From assembly GCA_001803705.1 (NCBI GenBank), contig MHDY01000192.1:1-16190 (forward strand): a stretch of DNA of 16,190 bases, written 5' to 3'. Source of the stretch: Nitrospirae bacterium GWC2_56_14. GTDB taxonomy: Bacteria; Nitrospirota; UBA9217. A program made the position numbers and the translations under genes. The notes under the pieces are model-generated. The model was given only the letters and a program-made list of their open reading frames with translations. It was not told the origin of the DNA and searched no databases. Shown piece after piece: positions 1 to 7,489 of the stretch; position 1 is the stretch's first letter, and each line of letters opens with the position of its first letter.

Positions 1-563
1 AAGGCGGCGCAGCCCGGTCCATTGCGACATCCCACCTGGTCGATGCCGTGGCAAAAAAACACGGTATCGAGGTCTATGAAACCGGCGTGGGGTTCAAATA
101 TATCGGCGACCTGCTGGTCCAGGGCAAGATCATCTTCGGAGGAGAAGAAAGCGCCGGGATGACGATTAAGGATCACGTCCCCGAAAAGGACGGTATCATT
201 GCCTGCATGCTGGTGGCGGAGATGGTCTCGCAAGAGAAGCGCCCCATCAGAGACCTGCTGAAGCGGCTGTACAAGGAAGTAGGCACGATCCTCAACGACC
301 GAGTGAACATCCGGCTGACCGAGGGTAACCAAAAACAGGTTGCAGAACGGCTGGCACAGCCGCTGACCGAACTTGGCGGTCTGCGGGTCAAGGGAAAGAA
401 GACAACGGCCGACGGGACCAAGTATATGCTTGAGGACGACAGCTGGGTGCTTATGCGTGCTTCCGGCACTGAACCGGTCGTGCGCATCTACGTTGAGGCC
501 GAGTCCGAGACAAAGATCCAGAACCTCATTGAAGCAGGCAAGAAGTTCATTCTGGGACAATAA
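1..563 (+). CDS. Phosphoglucomutase/phosphomannomutase, C-terminal part (5' end outside window)
   Basis: The reading frame is open from the left edge (first whole codon at base 3), so the gene starts upstream and the GTG at 48 is internal. The visible 187 residues are the C-terminal half of an alpha-D-phosphohexomutase, which interconverts hexose 1- and 6-phosphates in the cytoplasm. GGEESAG (about 131-151) is the sugar-binding loop of domain 3. RASGTEPVVRIYVEA (about 454-498) is the phosphate-binding loop of domain 4. The preceding ARSIATSHLVDAV and ETGVGFKYIGDLL match the phosphoglucomutase/phosphomannomutase family. The loop alone does not settle glucose versus mannose specificity. A phosphorylase gene at 4347-6068 makes glucose 1-phosphate a plausible substrate. 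The gene ends 94 bases before enolase, with an inverted repeat between them. Confidence 0.9.
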   Translation, partial: GGAARSIATSHLVDAVAKKHGIEVYETGVGFKYIGDLLVQGKIIFGGEESAGMTIKDHVPEKDGIIACMLVAEMVSQEKRPIRDLLKRLYKEVGTILNDRVNIRLTEGNQKQVAERLAQPLTELGGLRVKGKKTTADGTKYMLEDDSWVLMRASGTEPVVRIYVEAESETKIQNLIEAGKKFILGQ

Positions 564-567
564 GATC

Positions 568-641
568 ATTGCGGATTTCGGATTGCGGATTTCCGAATTT
601 AAATCTTTATAATCCGCAATCGACAATCCGCAATCCGAAAT
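568..641. repeat. Imperfect inverted repeat built from ATTGCGGATT units
   Basis: The left arm (568-591) is two ATTGCGGATT decamers separated by TCGG. The right arm (611-634) is the reverse complement of the same pair with a slightly different centre. The two 24-base arms can pair over both decamers around a 19-base AT-rich loop. The right arm runs on into CAATCCGCAATCCGAAAT (624-641), an 18-mer found again exactly at 6823-6840. There is no U-tract, so it is not a classical terminator. A TATAAT lies at 608-613 in the loop and could be a -10 for enolase, but no good -35 precedes it. Confidence 0.75.
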
Positions 642-657
642 TACACAGGGGGGATTC

Positions 658-1938
658 ATGAGCGAAATCATTGATGTATTTGCGCGCGAGGTGCTGGACT
701 CTCGGGGGAATCCGACGGTCGAGGCCGATGTCATTCTCGAAAGCGGCGTTATGGGACGGGCGATCGTTCCGAGCGGCGCGTCAACAGGCGAACGCGAGGC
801 TTTGGAACTCCGTGACGGCGGCAAACGCTACATGGGGAAAGGCGTTCAGAAGGCGGTCTACAATGTTATCGAGATCATCGGTCCGGTGATCTCCGGAATG
901 GATGCCACGGAACAGGCCGTGATCGACCGCACCATGATCGAACTGGACGGCACCGAGACCAAGAAGAAGCTCGGCGCCAACGCGATGCTTGCGGTCTCTC
1001 TGGCAGTTGCCAAGGCAGCGGCTGAGGACTCCGGTCTTCCCCTGTACCATTACCTCGGCGGGCCGAATGCGAAGGAGCTTCCGGTGCCCATGATGAACGT
1101 CCTGAACGGGGGGGCCCACGCAGACAACAACGTGGACTTCCAGGAGTTCATGATCATTCCGGCCGGCGCGGAGACCTGCACGGACGCGATACGGATGGGC
1201 GCGGAGGTCTTTCACAGCCTGAAATCGGTGCTGAAGAAAAAAGGATATAATACCGCTGTGGGCGACGAGGGCGGTTTCGCTCCGAACCTCCGGTCCAACG
1301 AGGAGGCCTGTCAGGTCATTCTCGAAGCCATCCAGAAAGCAGGGTATAAGGCAGGCAAGGAAGTGTTCCTCGGCCTCGACGTCGCTTCCAGCGAGTTCTA
1401 TGAGAAGGGCGTGTATAACATGAAGGGCGAGGGCAAGAAGATGACCTCGGACAAAATGATCAAGTTCTACGAGAGCTGGGTCAAGCAATACCCGATCATC
1501 TCCATCGAAGACGGCATGTCCGAGAAGGACTGGAAGGGGTGGAAGCTCCTGACGGACCAGATGGGCGGCAAGGTGCAGCTCGTGGGCGACGATATCTTCG
1601 TGACCAATACGAAGATCTTCAAGCAGGGGATCGAACAGGGCATCGCCAACTCGATCCTGATCAAGCTGAACCAGATCGGGACGCTGACCGAGACGCTCGA
1701 TGCCATCGAAATGGCGAAGCGGGCGCGGTATACATCGGTCATATCGCACCGCTCGGGTGAGAGCGAAGATGCTACCATCGCCGATCTAGCTGTTGCTACC
1801 AACGTCGGCCAGATCAAGACGGGCTCGCTTTCGCGCACGGACCGGGTTGCAAAGTATAATCAGCTTATTCGCATTGAGGAAGAACTTGGGGATGCAGCCG
1901 TGTTTCGGGGCAGGGAAGTGTTCTATAGTATAAAGTAA
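658..1938 (+). CDS. eno: Enolase (phosphopyruvate hydratase)
   Basis: Catalyses 2-phosphoglycerate to phosphoenolpyruvate plus water in glycolysis and gluconeogenesis. The protein is 426 residues, the normal full length. The substrate loop SGAST is at 39-43. His154 and Glu163 lie in HADNNVDFQEFM. The Mg-binding acids are Asp241 (LGLDVAS), Glu284 (ISIEDGM) and Asp311 (LVGDD). The catalytic base Lys336 sits in ILIKLNQIGTLTET, SHRSGE starts at about 363, and Lys387 is in IKTGS. All key residues are therefore present and the enzyme should be active. The ATG is preceded by a purine-rich ribosome binding site, AGGGGGG at 647-653. A strong terminator follows 16 bases after the stop, so transcription of the pgm-eno unit probably ends here. 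Confidence 0.98.
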   Translation: MSEIIDVFAREVLDSRGNPTVEADVILESGVMGRAIVPSGASTGEREALELRDGGKRYMGKGVQKAVYNVIEIIGPVISGMDATEQAVIDRTMIELDGTETKKKLGANAMLAVSLAVAKAAAEDSGLPLYHYLGGPNAKELPVPMMNVLNGGAHADNNVDFQEFMIIPAGAETCTDAIRMGAEVFHSLKSVLKKKGYNTAVGDEGGFAPNLRSNEEACQVILEAIQKAGYKAGKEVFLGLDVASSEFYEKGVYNMKGEGKKMTSDKMIKFYESWVKQYPIISIEDGMSEKDWKGWKLLTDQMGGKVQLVGDDIFVTNTKIFKQGIEQGIANSILIKLNQIGTLTETLDAIEMAKRARYTSVISHRSGESEDATIADLAVATNVGQIKTGSLSRTDRVAKYNQLIRIEEELGDAAVFRGREVFYSIK

Positions 1939-1954
1939 AACGCAGATACCAACC

Positions 1955-1995
1955 AAAGCCGGAGGTCTTTAGGGTTAAGATCTCCGGCTTTTTTT
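1955..1995 (+). terminator. Rho-independent terminator after enolase
   Basis: The left arm AAAGCCGGAGGTCTT (1955-1969) pairs with AAGATCTCCGGCTTT (1977-1991) over 15 bases with one G-U pair and a 7-base loop. A run of seven T (1989-1995) follows. The position directly after the eno stop fits termination of that transcript. Confidence 0.93.
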
Positions 1996-2054
1996 ATGAA
2001 GTGACGTCCGGGTCAGATAAACTCCATACTGTCGACAGAGCCGAACGGAGTTCC

Positions 2055-2441
2055 ATGGACCGTATTTCCTTTGAAAAAATCGTTCAAAAGTCACTTACTC
2101 GTCTTCCTCGACGATTCAAAAACAAGGTAAAGAATATTTCCATTGAGGTCGAGGACCACCCTTCACGGGAGACTCTTGAGGACATGGGGATCGAGCACGG
2201 GACCCTGCTCGGTCTGTATCAGGGAGTGCCTTTGACCGCACGGGAGTGGAACTACGGCAATGTGCTGCCGGACCGCATTGTTATCTACCAGCGTCCCATC
2301 GAGCAGACTGCGCAGTCGCCCGAAGAGATCGAGGAAATCGTTCTCGAAACAGTAATACATGAGATCGGACATTATTTCGGGTTTGATGATGATGAGTTGT
2401 ATCGAATAGAGAAAGAAAAAAGAAAGAAGGACGCTGGTTAG
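2055..2441 (+). CDS. Small zinc metallopeptidase-like protein (Zincin_1 / metallopeptidase family)
   Basis: The predicted protein has 128 residues with the zinc site HEIGHYFGFDDDE. His102, Glu103 and His106 form HExxH, followed by Gly109 and an acidic cluster at 111-114 that could supply the third ligand. The layout is a short N-terminal helical part starting ISFEKIVQKSLTRLP, a central YGNVLPDRIVIYQRP strand segment and the zinc helix near the C-terminus. It matches the small bacterial metallopeptidase family (Pfam Zincin_1), whose substrates are poorly known. I chose ATG 2055, with GGAG at 2047-2050. The upstream in-frame GTG at 2001 lies just after the enolase terminator and would add residues not typical of the family. 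The gene is convergent with the next one, with a 27-base gap and no clear terminator. Confidence 0.85.
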   Translation: MDRISFEKIVQKSLTRLPRRFKNKVKNISIEVEDHPSRETLEDMGIEHGTLLGLYQGVPLTAREWNYGNVLPDRIVIYQRPIEQTAQSPEEIEEIVLETVIHEIGHYFGFDDDELYRIEKEKRKKDAG

Positions 2442-2468
2442 TCTCTGCAGCTGTCGCAGTGTTCCTGA

Positions 2469-2948
2469 TTATCTATAGATTTTCAAAATTCTCTCAATGA
2501 TCCCCGTTGTCGACGCACCCTCAACAAACTTGACATTCACGACCCGCCCGCCCCGCGCCTCCACGACATCACGCCCGATAATCTTCTCGACCGGCCAGTC
2601 GCCGCCTTTGACCAGCACATCGGGCTGCAAGGCCGTTATGACCTTGTAGGGGTCGGGTTCATCGAAGATCGTTACAAAGCTGACCGATTCGAGCGCTGCC
2701 AGTGTTTCCGCTCGGTCGCTCTGCATCGTGATCGGCCGTTTGTCTCCTTTGATCAGGCGCACGGAGGCATCGCTGTTGATGGCGACGACGAGGATGTCTC
2801 CAAGGGAACGAGCTGCTGCCAGATACCGTGTGTGGCCGGGATGGATAAGGTCAAAGCAGCCGTTGGTGAAAACGATTGTTTGGCCTGTCGCCCTGAGCAG
2901 CGAAAGGAGGGGAGCCAATTCAGCGATTGTTTTAATTTTTGCGAGCAT
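2469..2948 (-). CDS. rfaE2: D-glycero-beta-D-manno-heptose 1-phosphate adenylyltransferase (stand-alone RfaE2/HldE C-terminal type)
   Basis: Transfers AMP from ATP to heptose 1-phosphate, giving ADP-heptose for the LPS inner core. The 159-residue protein is one nucleotidyltransferase domain. FTNGCFDLIHPGH (27-39) carries the HxGH nucleotide-binding motif at 36-39. PDVLVKGGDW and the C-terminal GASTTGIIERI match the cytidylyltransferase-like fold. There is no kinase domain, so a separate RfaE1-type kinase must be encoded elsewhere. The open frame reaches back to 3005, but ATG 2948 fits the usual N-terminus, and the extra 19 residues look like leader sequence. No good Shine-Dalgarno precedes either start. 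A possible promoter, TTGCTT-17-TATATT (2977-2982 and 2954-2959), would give a transcript with almost no leader. Confidence 0.9.
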   Translation of the reverse strand: MLAKIKTIAELAPLLSLLRATGQTIVFTNGCFDLIHPGHTRYLAAARSLGDILVVAINSDASVRLIKGDKRPITMQSDRAETLAALESVSFVTIFDEPDPYKVITALQPDVLVKGGDWPVEKIIGRDVVEARGGRVVNVKFVEGASTTGIIERILKIYR

Positions 2949-3007
2949 GCAGAAATATACTACAACATTGCAGGGAAAGCAAGCTGAGACAACTTCTGAC
3001 CGCATGG

Positions 3008-3026
3008 GGTCTAAACTTGTTAGACC
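3008..3026. repeat. Perfect 7-bp inverted repeat upstream of rfaE2
   Basis: GGTCTAA (3008-3014) and TTAGACC (3020-3026) are perfect reverse complements around ACTTG. TTTT follows on the + strand only, where no gene needs terminating, so it is not an obvious terminator for the - strand genes. It lies between the response-regulator stop and the rfaE2 start and could be an operator or a 3'-end hairpin of the regulator transcript. Confidence 0.5.
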
Positions 3027-3061
3027 TTTTGTTTATGCAGGGATAAACCGGGGAGAGGTGC

Positions 3062-4138
3062 CTATTCATCCTGGCAGGTGGTGAAGATATTGTCAAACTC
3101 GGGTGCGATCCTGATGAAGGCGTCGAACACTTGAGGGTCAAAATGCTTAGGCATCGTGCGCTCATCGCCTTTAGTGATGATGTCAAAGGTCATTTGATGG
3201 TCGAAGGCTGGTTTGTAGGGCCGGGCACTGCGCAGGGCGTCATATTGATCGACCAGCATGACGATCCGACCCTCGATGGGGATCGCCTCTCCCTTCAGGC
3301 CGAGCGGGTAGCCCTTTCCATCCCATCGCTCATGGTGATGAAGCGCGATGGATGCTGCCATCTGGATCGTAGGATAGTCCGAGCCGTCCAGGATCTTCGC
3401 TCCCATGGAGGTATGGGTCTTCATGATATCGAACTCTTTGCGGGTGAGCGGACCGGGTTTGAGCAAAATATGGTCCGGGATACCGATCTTGCCGATGTCA
3501 TGCATGGAACTGGCAAAGGTCACGATATCAACGAAGTCCGGCGACAGGCCGAGTGCTTCGGCCATTTTATGCGTATAGAGGCTGATCCGGGAAATGTGAG
3601 CCCCCGTATCGGTATCGCGGTATTCGGCCACGGTAGTCAGGCGAGCCGTAATTTCCCTGGCAATGTTCTGGACCTGTTCAAGCGCATTGGCCAGCTCCTG
3701 CGTTCTTTTCCGAACAGTCTCCTCCAGCATTTCCTTGTAGTTCTTCTCCATCTGAACCAGCCGGGTGTATTTGACGGCCTTTTCAACGGCATAGAGAAGG
3801 TATTCCGGATTGTAAGGTTTCGTAATGAAATCAAAGGCACCGCGTTTCAGCGCATCAACGGCAACGTCAAGCTCTGCGAATGCGGTCATCAGGATGACGG
3901 GGACCATGCTGTTGTTGGTATGAATGCGTTGAAGCAGTTCAATGCCCGTGATCTCGGGCATCTTGATGTCGGTCAGGATGACGTCGAAATGCGTTTTTTT
4001 TAGCTTCTCCAACGCCTCTGATCCACCGCGACAGGTCGTGACCTGATAGCCATATTCCTGCAGCAACGAGGCTATTGATTCGAGGACGTAGGGATCGTCA
4101 TCAACAACAAGCAGTGATTCCTGGTCTTTCTGGTTCAT
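3062..4138 (-). CDS. Response regulator with HD-GYP domain (cyclic di-GMP phosphodiesterase, RpfG-like)
   Basis: A 358-residue two-domain protein. The N-terminal receiver domain (about 8-125) has the acidic pocket Asp13-Asp15 in LLVVDDDP, phospho-acceptor Asp57 in ILTDIKMP, the switch Thr in ILMTAF and the conserved Lys in ITKPYNP. A coiled-coil linker (MEKNYKEMLEETVRKRTQEL) leads to an HD-GYP domain with HD at 213-214 (SSMHDIGKIGIPD), HHERWDGKGYP with GYP at 276-278, and MLVDQYDALRSARPYK. All the signature residues are present, so it is expected to hydrolyse c-di-GMP when phosphorylated. The start at 4138 has a strong Shine-Dalgarno (GGAGGAA, 4147-4153). The longer open frame to 4249 lacks this support. 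No histidine kinase is adjacent, so the partner is an orphan or encoded elsewhere. Confidence 0.93.
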   Translation of the reverse strand: MNQKDQESLLVVDDDPYVLESIASLLQEYGYQVTTCRGGSEALEKLKKTHFDVILTDIKMPEITGIELLQRIHTNNSMVPVILMTAFAELDVAVDALKRGAFDFITKPYNPEYLLYAVEKAVKYTRLVQMEKNYKEMLEETVRKRTQELANALEQVQNIAREITARLTTVAEYRDTDTGAHISRISLYTHKMAEALGLSPDFVDIVTFASSMHDIGKIGIPDHILLKPGPLTRKEFDIMKTHTSMGAKILDGSDYPTIQMAASIALHHHERWDGKGYPLGLKGEAIPIEGRIVMLVDQYDALRSARPYKPAFDHQMTFDIITKGDERTMPKHFDPQVFDAFIRIAPEFDNIFTTCQDE

Positions 4139-4257
4139 GGTTCTGCTTCCTCCGCCGATCTTGCGAGAGTACCGCTCCATCGTGCCTGCATCCTTGGCCA
4201 GAGACAGGAAACCTCCGGTTGCGGCCCTCATTCCGGCATGCTGCAGCAAACGAGTTT

Positions 4258-4286
4258 AGTATAACATTGCCGCGGGACACGGCCAA
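4258..4286 (-). promoter_or_regulatory. Candidate sigma70 promoter for the HD-GYP regulator gene
   Basis: On the - strand TTGGCC (4281-4286) is followed after 17 bases by TATACT (4258-4263), a 5 of 6 match to the -10 consensus. Initiation near 4251 would give a leader of about 110 bases before the ATG at 4138. Confidence 0.45.
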
Positions 4287-4346
4287 ATAAAACCTGTTTT
4301 CACAGTGGTCGGGTAGTGTGACGATCGTGCACGGTGAGCGCCGGGC

Positions 4347-6068
4347 CTATCGTATATACGCCTCGGTCACATAACGCCGCATCATACGGTGACTGTTGAA
4401 ATAGTAGGCATTCTTGCTGATGGCGTTCTTCATCATGCGGCTCCAGTTGCTCTTATTGGGGTTATAGTATTTCGGGATGATGAGGTTCTCGAGCTTGTCG
4501 TAGAGGTCGGCGACGTCCTCGGCATCTGAAGCTCCGGGTTCCGATGTTTCCGTAGGTTTGGCGCCGATAGACCAGCCGGTAAAGCCCTCGATATGACCCT
4601 CGATCCACCAGCCGTCGAGCACGCTGAAATTGACCACACCGTTGTGCGCGGCTTTCATCCCGCTGGTTCCCGATGCTTCGAGCGGCCTGAGCGGCGTGTT
4701 GAGCCAGATATCGACGCCCGAGACGAGCTTGAGGGCTATGTCCATATTGTAGCCCGGCAGGAAAGCGATGGCGATCTTTCCTTTGAGCTTGTCGCGATAC
4801 CCGTAGATCCCCTGGATAAGGCGTTTGCCGTTATCATCGTGCGGATGGGCTTTGCCGGCATAGATGATCTGGATCCTGCCTTTTTCATTGATCTTCAGCA
4901 GCCGTTCGATGTCGGAGAAGAGGAGATGCGGCCGTTTATAAGCTGTGGCACGCCGCGCGAATCCCAGGGTAAGGACATTGGGGTCCATTTCCACGCCGGT
5001 TGTGTTGCTCACATAGGCCAGCAGCTTTCGTTTCGCCTCGCGGTGCGCTTCCCACAGTTCGAGTTCCGGAATGTTGCCCGAACGAACGAACAGCTCCGGC
5101 TCATTGGCCCAACCGGGAATGTATTTATCGAAGAGCTTGGCCATTTCCGAGCACGTCCAGGTGAAGGTATGCACGCCGTTCGTGATGGCATGGATGTGGT
5201 AGCCGGGAAACATATGCTGCGATACCTCCCCGTGCTTTTTCGCGACGCCGTTGATGTACTTGCTGAGATTGAGCGCCAGCATCGTCATGTTCAGGTTGTC
5301 CTTGCCTGCCAGGTCCTTGAGCACGTCGAAGGGAATGATCTCGCCGAGCACTTTGCTGACCAGGGGATAGGAGAACTTGTCATGCCCGGCCTCAACCGGG
5401 GTATGGGTCGTGAATACGCAGAGGTCCCGCACCCGGCCGACGTCCCAGACCGAACGTTCGTCCCACACGGTCTCGATATCGCGCTTGAACCGCAGAAGCA
5501 GCTCCAGCGCCAGAAAGCTCGCATGCCCCTCGTTCATATGATATTTTTTGATGTGAAACTCAAGAGCATGGAGCATACGCACACCGCCCATACCCAGCAC
5601 GACTTCCTGCTTGATGCGGTAGGCGCTGTCGCCGCCATAGAGATAATCGGTGATGCAACGGTCCTCGGGCGTATTCTCCGGAACGTCCGTGTCCAGGAAC
5701 AGCATGGGCACCCGTCCGCCGGTGGGGCTGATGACCTGATAGAGCCAGGCCTGGATATGGACATCGCGCCCCTCGATCTGCACTTTGACCGTTTCTTTCA
5801 GGAGCGTCATGTGCGTGGCAGGGTCCCAGACCACGGGTTTTTCATGCTGCCAGCCGGAATTGTCGAGTTCCTGGGTAAAGTAGCCCTTCCTCGTGATGAG
5901 CGTTACGGCAACCATCGGCAGGTTGAGGTCCGCTGCAGACTTGATCGTATCGCCGGCCAGGATGCCGAGGCCGCCGCTGTAGGTCGGAATATCGTTCTTC
6001 ACGCCGATCTCCATGGAGAAATAGGCGATCATCGGCTCTGCGGTGAATGCATGCAGGGTATTGTTCAT
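4347..6068 (-). CDS. glgP: Alpha-glucan (glycogen/maltodextrin) phosphorylase, short form
   Basis: A 573-residue GT35-type phosphorylase that releases glucose 1-phosphate from alpha-1,4-glucans using pyridoxal phosphate. YFSMEIGVKNDIPTYSGGLGILAGD at about 16-40 is the typical N-terminus of the short 'alpha-glucan family phosphorylase' group. YHMNEGHASFLALELL lies in the centre, and LTLGFARRATAYKRP and IIYAGKAHPHD line the C-terminal domain. The PLP-binding lysine is Lys472 in EASGTSGMKAAHNG. It is clearly shorter than the classical enzymes of 800 or more residues but looks intact. Start ATG 6068 has AAGGAG at 6073-6078, whereas the longer frame to 6110 has no such site. A promoter candidate lies at 6116-6144. 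Together with the phosphohexomutase at the left edge it fits glycogen mobilisation. I saw no terminator after its stop. Confidence 0.93.
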   Translation of the reverse strand: MNNTLHAFTAEPMIAYFSMEIGVKNDIPTYSGGLGILAGDTIKSAADLNLPMVAVTLITRKGYFTQELDNSGWQHEKPVVWDPATHMTLLKETVKVQIEGRDVHIQAWLYQVISPTGGRVPMLFLDTDVPENTPEDRCITDYLYGGDSAYRIKQEVVLGMGGVRMLHALEFHIKKYHMNEGHASFLALELLLRFKRDIETVWDERSVWDVGRVRDLCVFTTHTPVEAGHDKFSYPLVSKVLGEIIPFDVLKDLAGKDNLNMTMLALNLSKYINGVAKKHGEVSQHMFPGYHIHAITNGVHTFTWTCSEMAKLFDKYIPGWANEPELFVRSGNIPELELWEAHREAKRKLLAYVSNTTGVEMDPNVLTLGFARRATAYKRPHLLFSDIERLLKINEKGRIQIIYAGKAHPHDDNGKRLIQGIYGYRDKLKGKIAIAFLPGYNMDIALKLVSGVDIWLNTPLRPLEASGTSGMKAAHNGVVNFSVLDGWWIEGHIEGFTGWSIGAKPTETSEPGASDAEDVADLYDKLENLIIPKYYNPNKSNWSRMMKNAISKNAYYFNSHRMMRRYVTEAYIR

Positions 6069-6115
6069 AATGCTCCTTCGGTGCGGGAAAACGCTATGGT
6101 CAATTCCCACGGTTA

Positions 6116-6144
6116 AAGATATCAGAAACGGCGGTACATTTCAA
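6116..6144 (-). promoter_or_regulatory. Candidate sigma70 promoter for glgP
   Basis: On the - strand TTGAAA (6139-6144, 5 of 6 to consensus) and TATCTT (6116-6121, 4 of 6) are separated by 17 bases. The -10 lies 48 bases before the glgP ATG, in the 177-base gap that separates glgP from the NUDIX gene. Confidence 0.45.
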
Positions 6145-6245
6145 CTGGCAGGCGGCTAGGCAGGAGGATGAAACAGAATGCGTCGCGGGAAAATTGCTGG
6201 AGGAAGTGCGATAGCGGGAAAAAAAGCGAAGGACCCGTTTCAGCC

Positions 6246-6797
6246 TCATGATTTTCCTAATCTGGCCTTCGCCAGTTCAATCAGGCCGAAAACCTTCAAG
6301 TCGATGAGCGTTCCCGCCTTCTGCATGGTCATCAAATAGTCCTGCACGCCCGGGAGCGGCACGTCGATCACCTCGATGATCTCATTGTCGTCGCCGCCGT
6401 TCCTGCCCACGTGGGTGAGCCGGGTGCAGAGATAGGCCCTGAGCATTTCCGTCGAGGCGCCGGTAGAGATCGGGCCCTCCGTAAGAAAATCAATGCTGCC
6501 TGCTTCCCAGCCTGTTTCTTCGATCAGTTCCCGTTTTGCGGCCGCTTCCATGGACTCTCCGGGTTCCACGAGACCGGCAGGGAGTTCGATGACGTCGCGG
6601 CCCAGCGGTGGCCTGAACTGTTTTTCCAAAAGGATCGATCCGGCAGGCGTGATCGCTGCCATGACCACGATGCCGCTGATGCCCACGCGTTCAAGCGCTT
6701 CCCAGGTGCGCACCGTGCCATGAGCGTCGCGGTAGGTGATCTCCACGGCGCTCATGAAACTTCCCTTCCACATCACTTTTTTGCTGAGAATTTCCAT
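6246..6797 (-). CDS. NUDIX hydrolase, ADP-ribose/ADP-sugar pyrophosphatase type
   Basis: A 183-residue protein with a complete NUDIX box at 75-97: Gly75, Glu81, Arg89-Glu90, Glu93-Glu94 and Gly96 in GLVEPGESMEAAAKRELIEE followed by TGW. Upstream, QFRPPLGRDVIELPAGLVEPGE is the arrangement of the ADP-ribose pyrophosphatase (NudF) subgroup, and the N-terminal KKVMWKGSFMSAVEI also fits that subgroup. Expected reaction: ADP-ribose or a related ADP-sugar to AMP and sugar phosphate, Mg-dependent. The exact substrate cannot be read from sequence. ATG 6797 fits family length but has no Shine-Dalgarno. An internal ATG at 6755 has GGAAGGGAAG upstream and is the alternative. The gene lies 48 bases after the YkgJ-like gene and is probably co-transcribed with it. 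It is next to a phosphorylase gene, so ADP-glucose is also a conceivable substrate (inference). Confidence 0.88.
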   Translation of the reverse strand: MEILSKKVMWKGSFMSAVEITYRDAHGTVRTWEALERVGISGIVVMAAITPAGSILLEKQFRPPLGRDVIELPAGLVEPGESMEAAAKRELIEETGWEAGSIDFLTEGPISTGASTEMLRAYLCTRLTHVGRNGGDDNEIIEVIDVPLPGVQDYLMTMQKAGTLIDLKVFGLIELAKARLGKS

Positions 6798-6810
6798 AGG
6801 AGCAAGTTCA

Positions 6811-6840
6811 TTCCGAAATCCGCAATCCGCAATCCGAAAT
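6811..6840. repeat. Second copy of the CAATCCGCAATCCGAAAT repeat
   Basis: This is a 30-base array of overlapping ATCCGCA/ATCCGAA units in the 48-base gap between the YkgJ-like gene and the NUDIX gene. Bases 6823-6840 are identical to 624-641 in the pgm-eno gap. Here only one arm is present, with a short self-complementary edge (TTCCGAAAT and its relatives). Confidence 0.75.
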
Positions 6841-6845
6841 GTAGT

Positions 6846-7457
6846 TTAGAGCCACTTCTTCAGATCCAGCGTGAGGGCCGCCGGGATGATGGTGTCCACT
6901 TCGCGGATACGTTTACGCCCGGCTTTGACGAACATGGCCTTCTGGAGCTTCTTTTCCTCGGTGTAATGATCGAAGATCGGGTAGTCGGCCTCGGGGATAT
7001 CCTTTTTGAAATAACCGCAGCCTTCAAGCTGGACCGAGCGGCGCGGACCTCGGATGGTGGGGCCGAAAATGCGGCAGATGTGCGGTCTCATCTCATAGAC
7101 CATGCAGATGCCGTTCTCGAGCGCCGGGCAGGACATCTTGGCGGACCGGCGTGAAATGGCATCGATGGACGGCAGGGTCTTGAGCAGCGGGTCCTTGCGG
7201 GAAAAGGCTTTTTTCTTCTCCAGGATGTCCAGTTGCTCGTTTGCCCGCGCGATCACGCGTTTACGGACCTCGGCCGGGACCTTTTTCAGCGCCGACCGCA
7301 GATGGATCGCATCGAGCAGGGTGATGTCGAAGAACCCTACGGTACAGCACTCGTTGCAGCCGCGCTTGCACTTGACGCCGTTCTTTTTGGTCGCCGCGCC
7401 GAAGGTACTACTGGACTTTTCCAGGAAGGTTGAATACTTCTTTATGATACGGTTCAT
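6846..7457 (-). CDS. YkgJ-family cysteine-cluster protein (CxxxCxxCC), putative metal or Fe-S binding
   Basis: A 203-residue basic protein. Cys30, Cys34, Cys37 and Cys38 form CKRGCNECC, the hallmark of the YkgJ family. Later come CPALENGICMVYEMRPHICRIFGP and EGCGYF, which give the usual second set of cysteines. The family is presumed to bind zinc or an Fe-S cluster, and its function is mostly unknown. ATG 7457 is chosen because AAAGGT (7467-7472) lies upstream and the residues from MNRIIKKY look like a normal N-terminus. The ATG at 7475 has no ribosome binding site. A near-consensus promoter lies 33 bases upstream. It is the first gene of a likely two-gene operon with the NUDIX hydrolase. Confidence 0.85.
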   Translation of the reverse strand: MNRIIKKYSTFLEKSSSTFGAATKKNGVKCKRGCNECCTVGFFDITLLDAIHLRSALKKVPAEVRKRVIARANEQLDILEKKKAFSRKDPLLKTLPSIDAISRRSAKMSCPALENGICMVYEMRPHICRIFGPTIRGPRRSVQLEGCGYFKKDIPEADYPIFDHYTEEKKLQKAMFVKAGRKRIREVDTIIPAALTLDLKKWL

Positions 7458-7489
7458 TTGCGGGTTACCTTTCATGAAGACAGTAGGGG

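Noticed and set aside
608..613. TATAAT as an enolase promoter
   Set aside because: It is an exact -10 hexamer, but no acceptable -35 lies 16-18 bases upstream and it falls within the repeat loop; kept only as a remark.
781..1749. 322-codon open frame on the - strand opposite enolase
   Set aside because: Enolase is certain on the + strand; the antisense translation is His/Leu/Asp-rich with no family signature.
2001..2054. GTG start at 2001 for the metallopeptidase
   Set aside because: It begins six bases after the enolase terminator T-tract, has no ribosome site and adds residues not expected for the family; ATG 2055 is preceded by GGAG.
3131..4003. 290-codon open frame on the + strand opposite the HD-GYP regulator
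   Set aside because: The - strand carries all receiver and HD-GYP signature residues; the + strand frame is a shadow.
4593..6116. 507-codon open frame on the + strand opposite glgP
   Set aside because: It is antisense to a gene with clear phosphorylase motifs, shows no recognisable domain, and such long shadow frames are common in GC-rich DNA.
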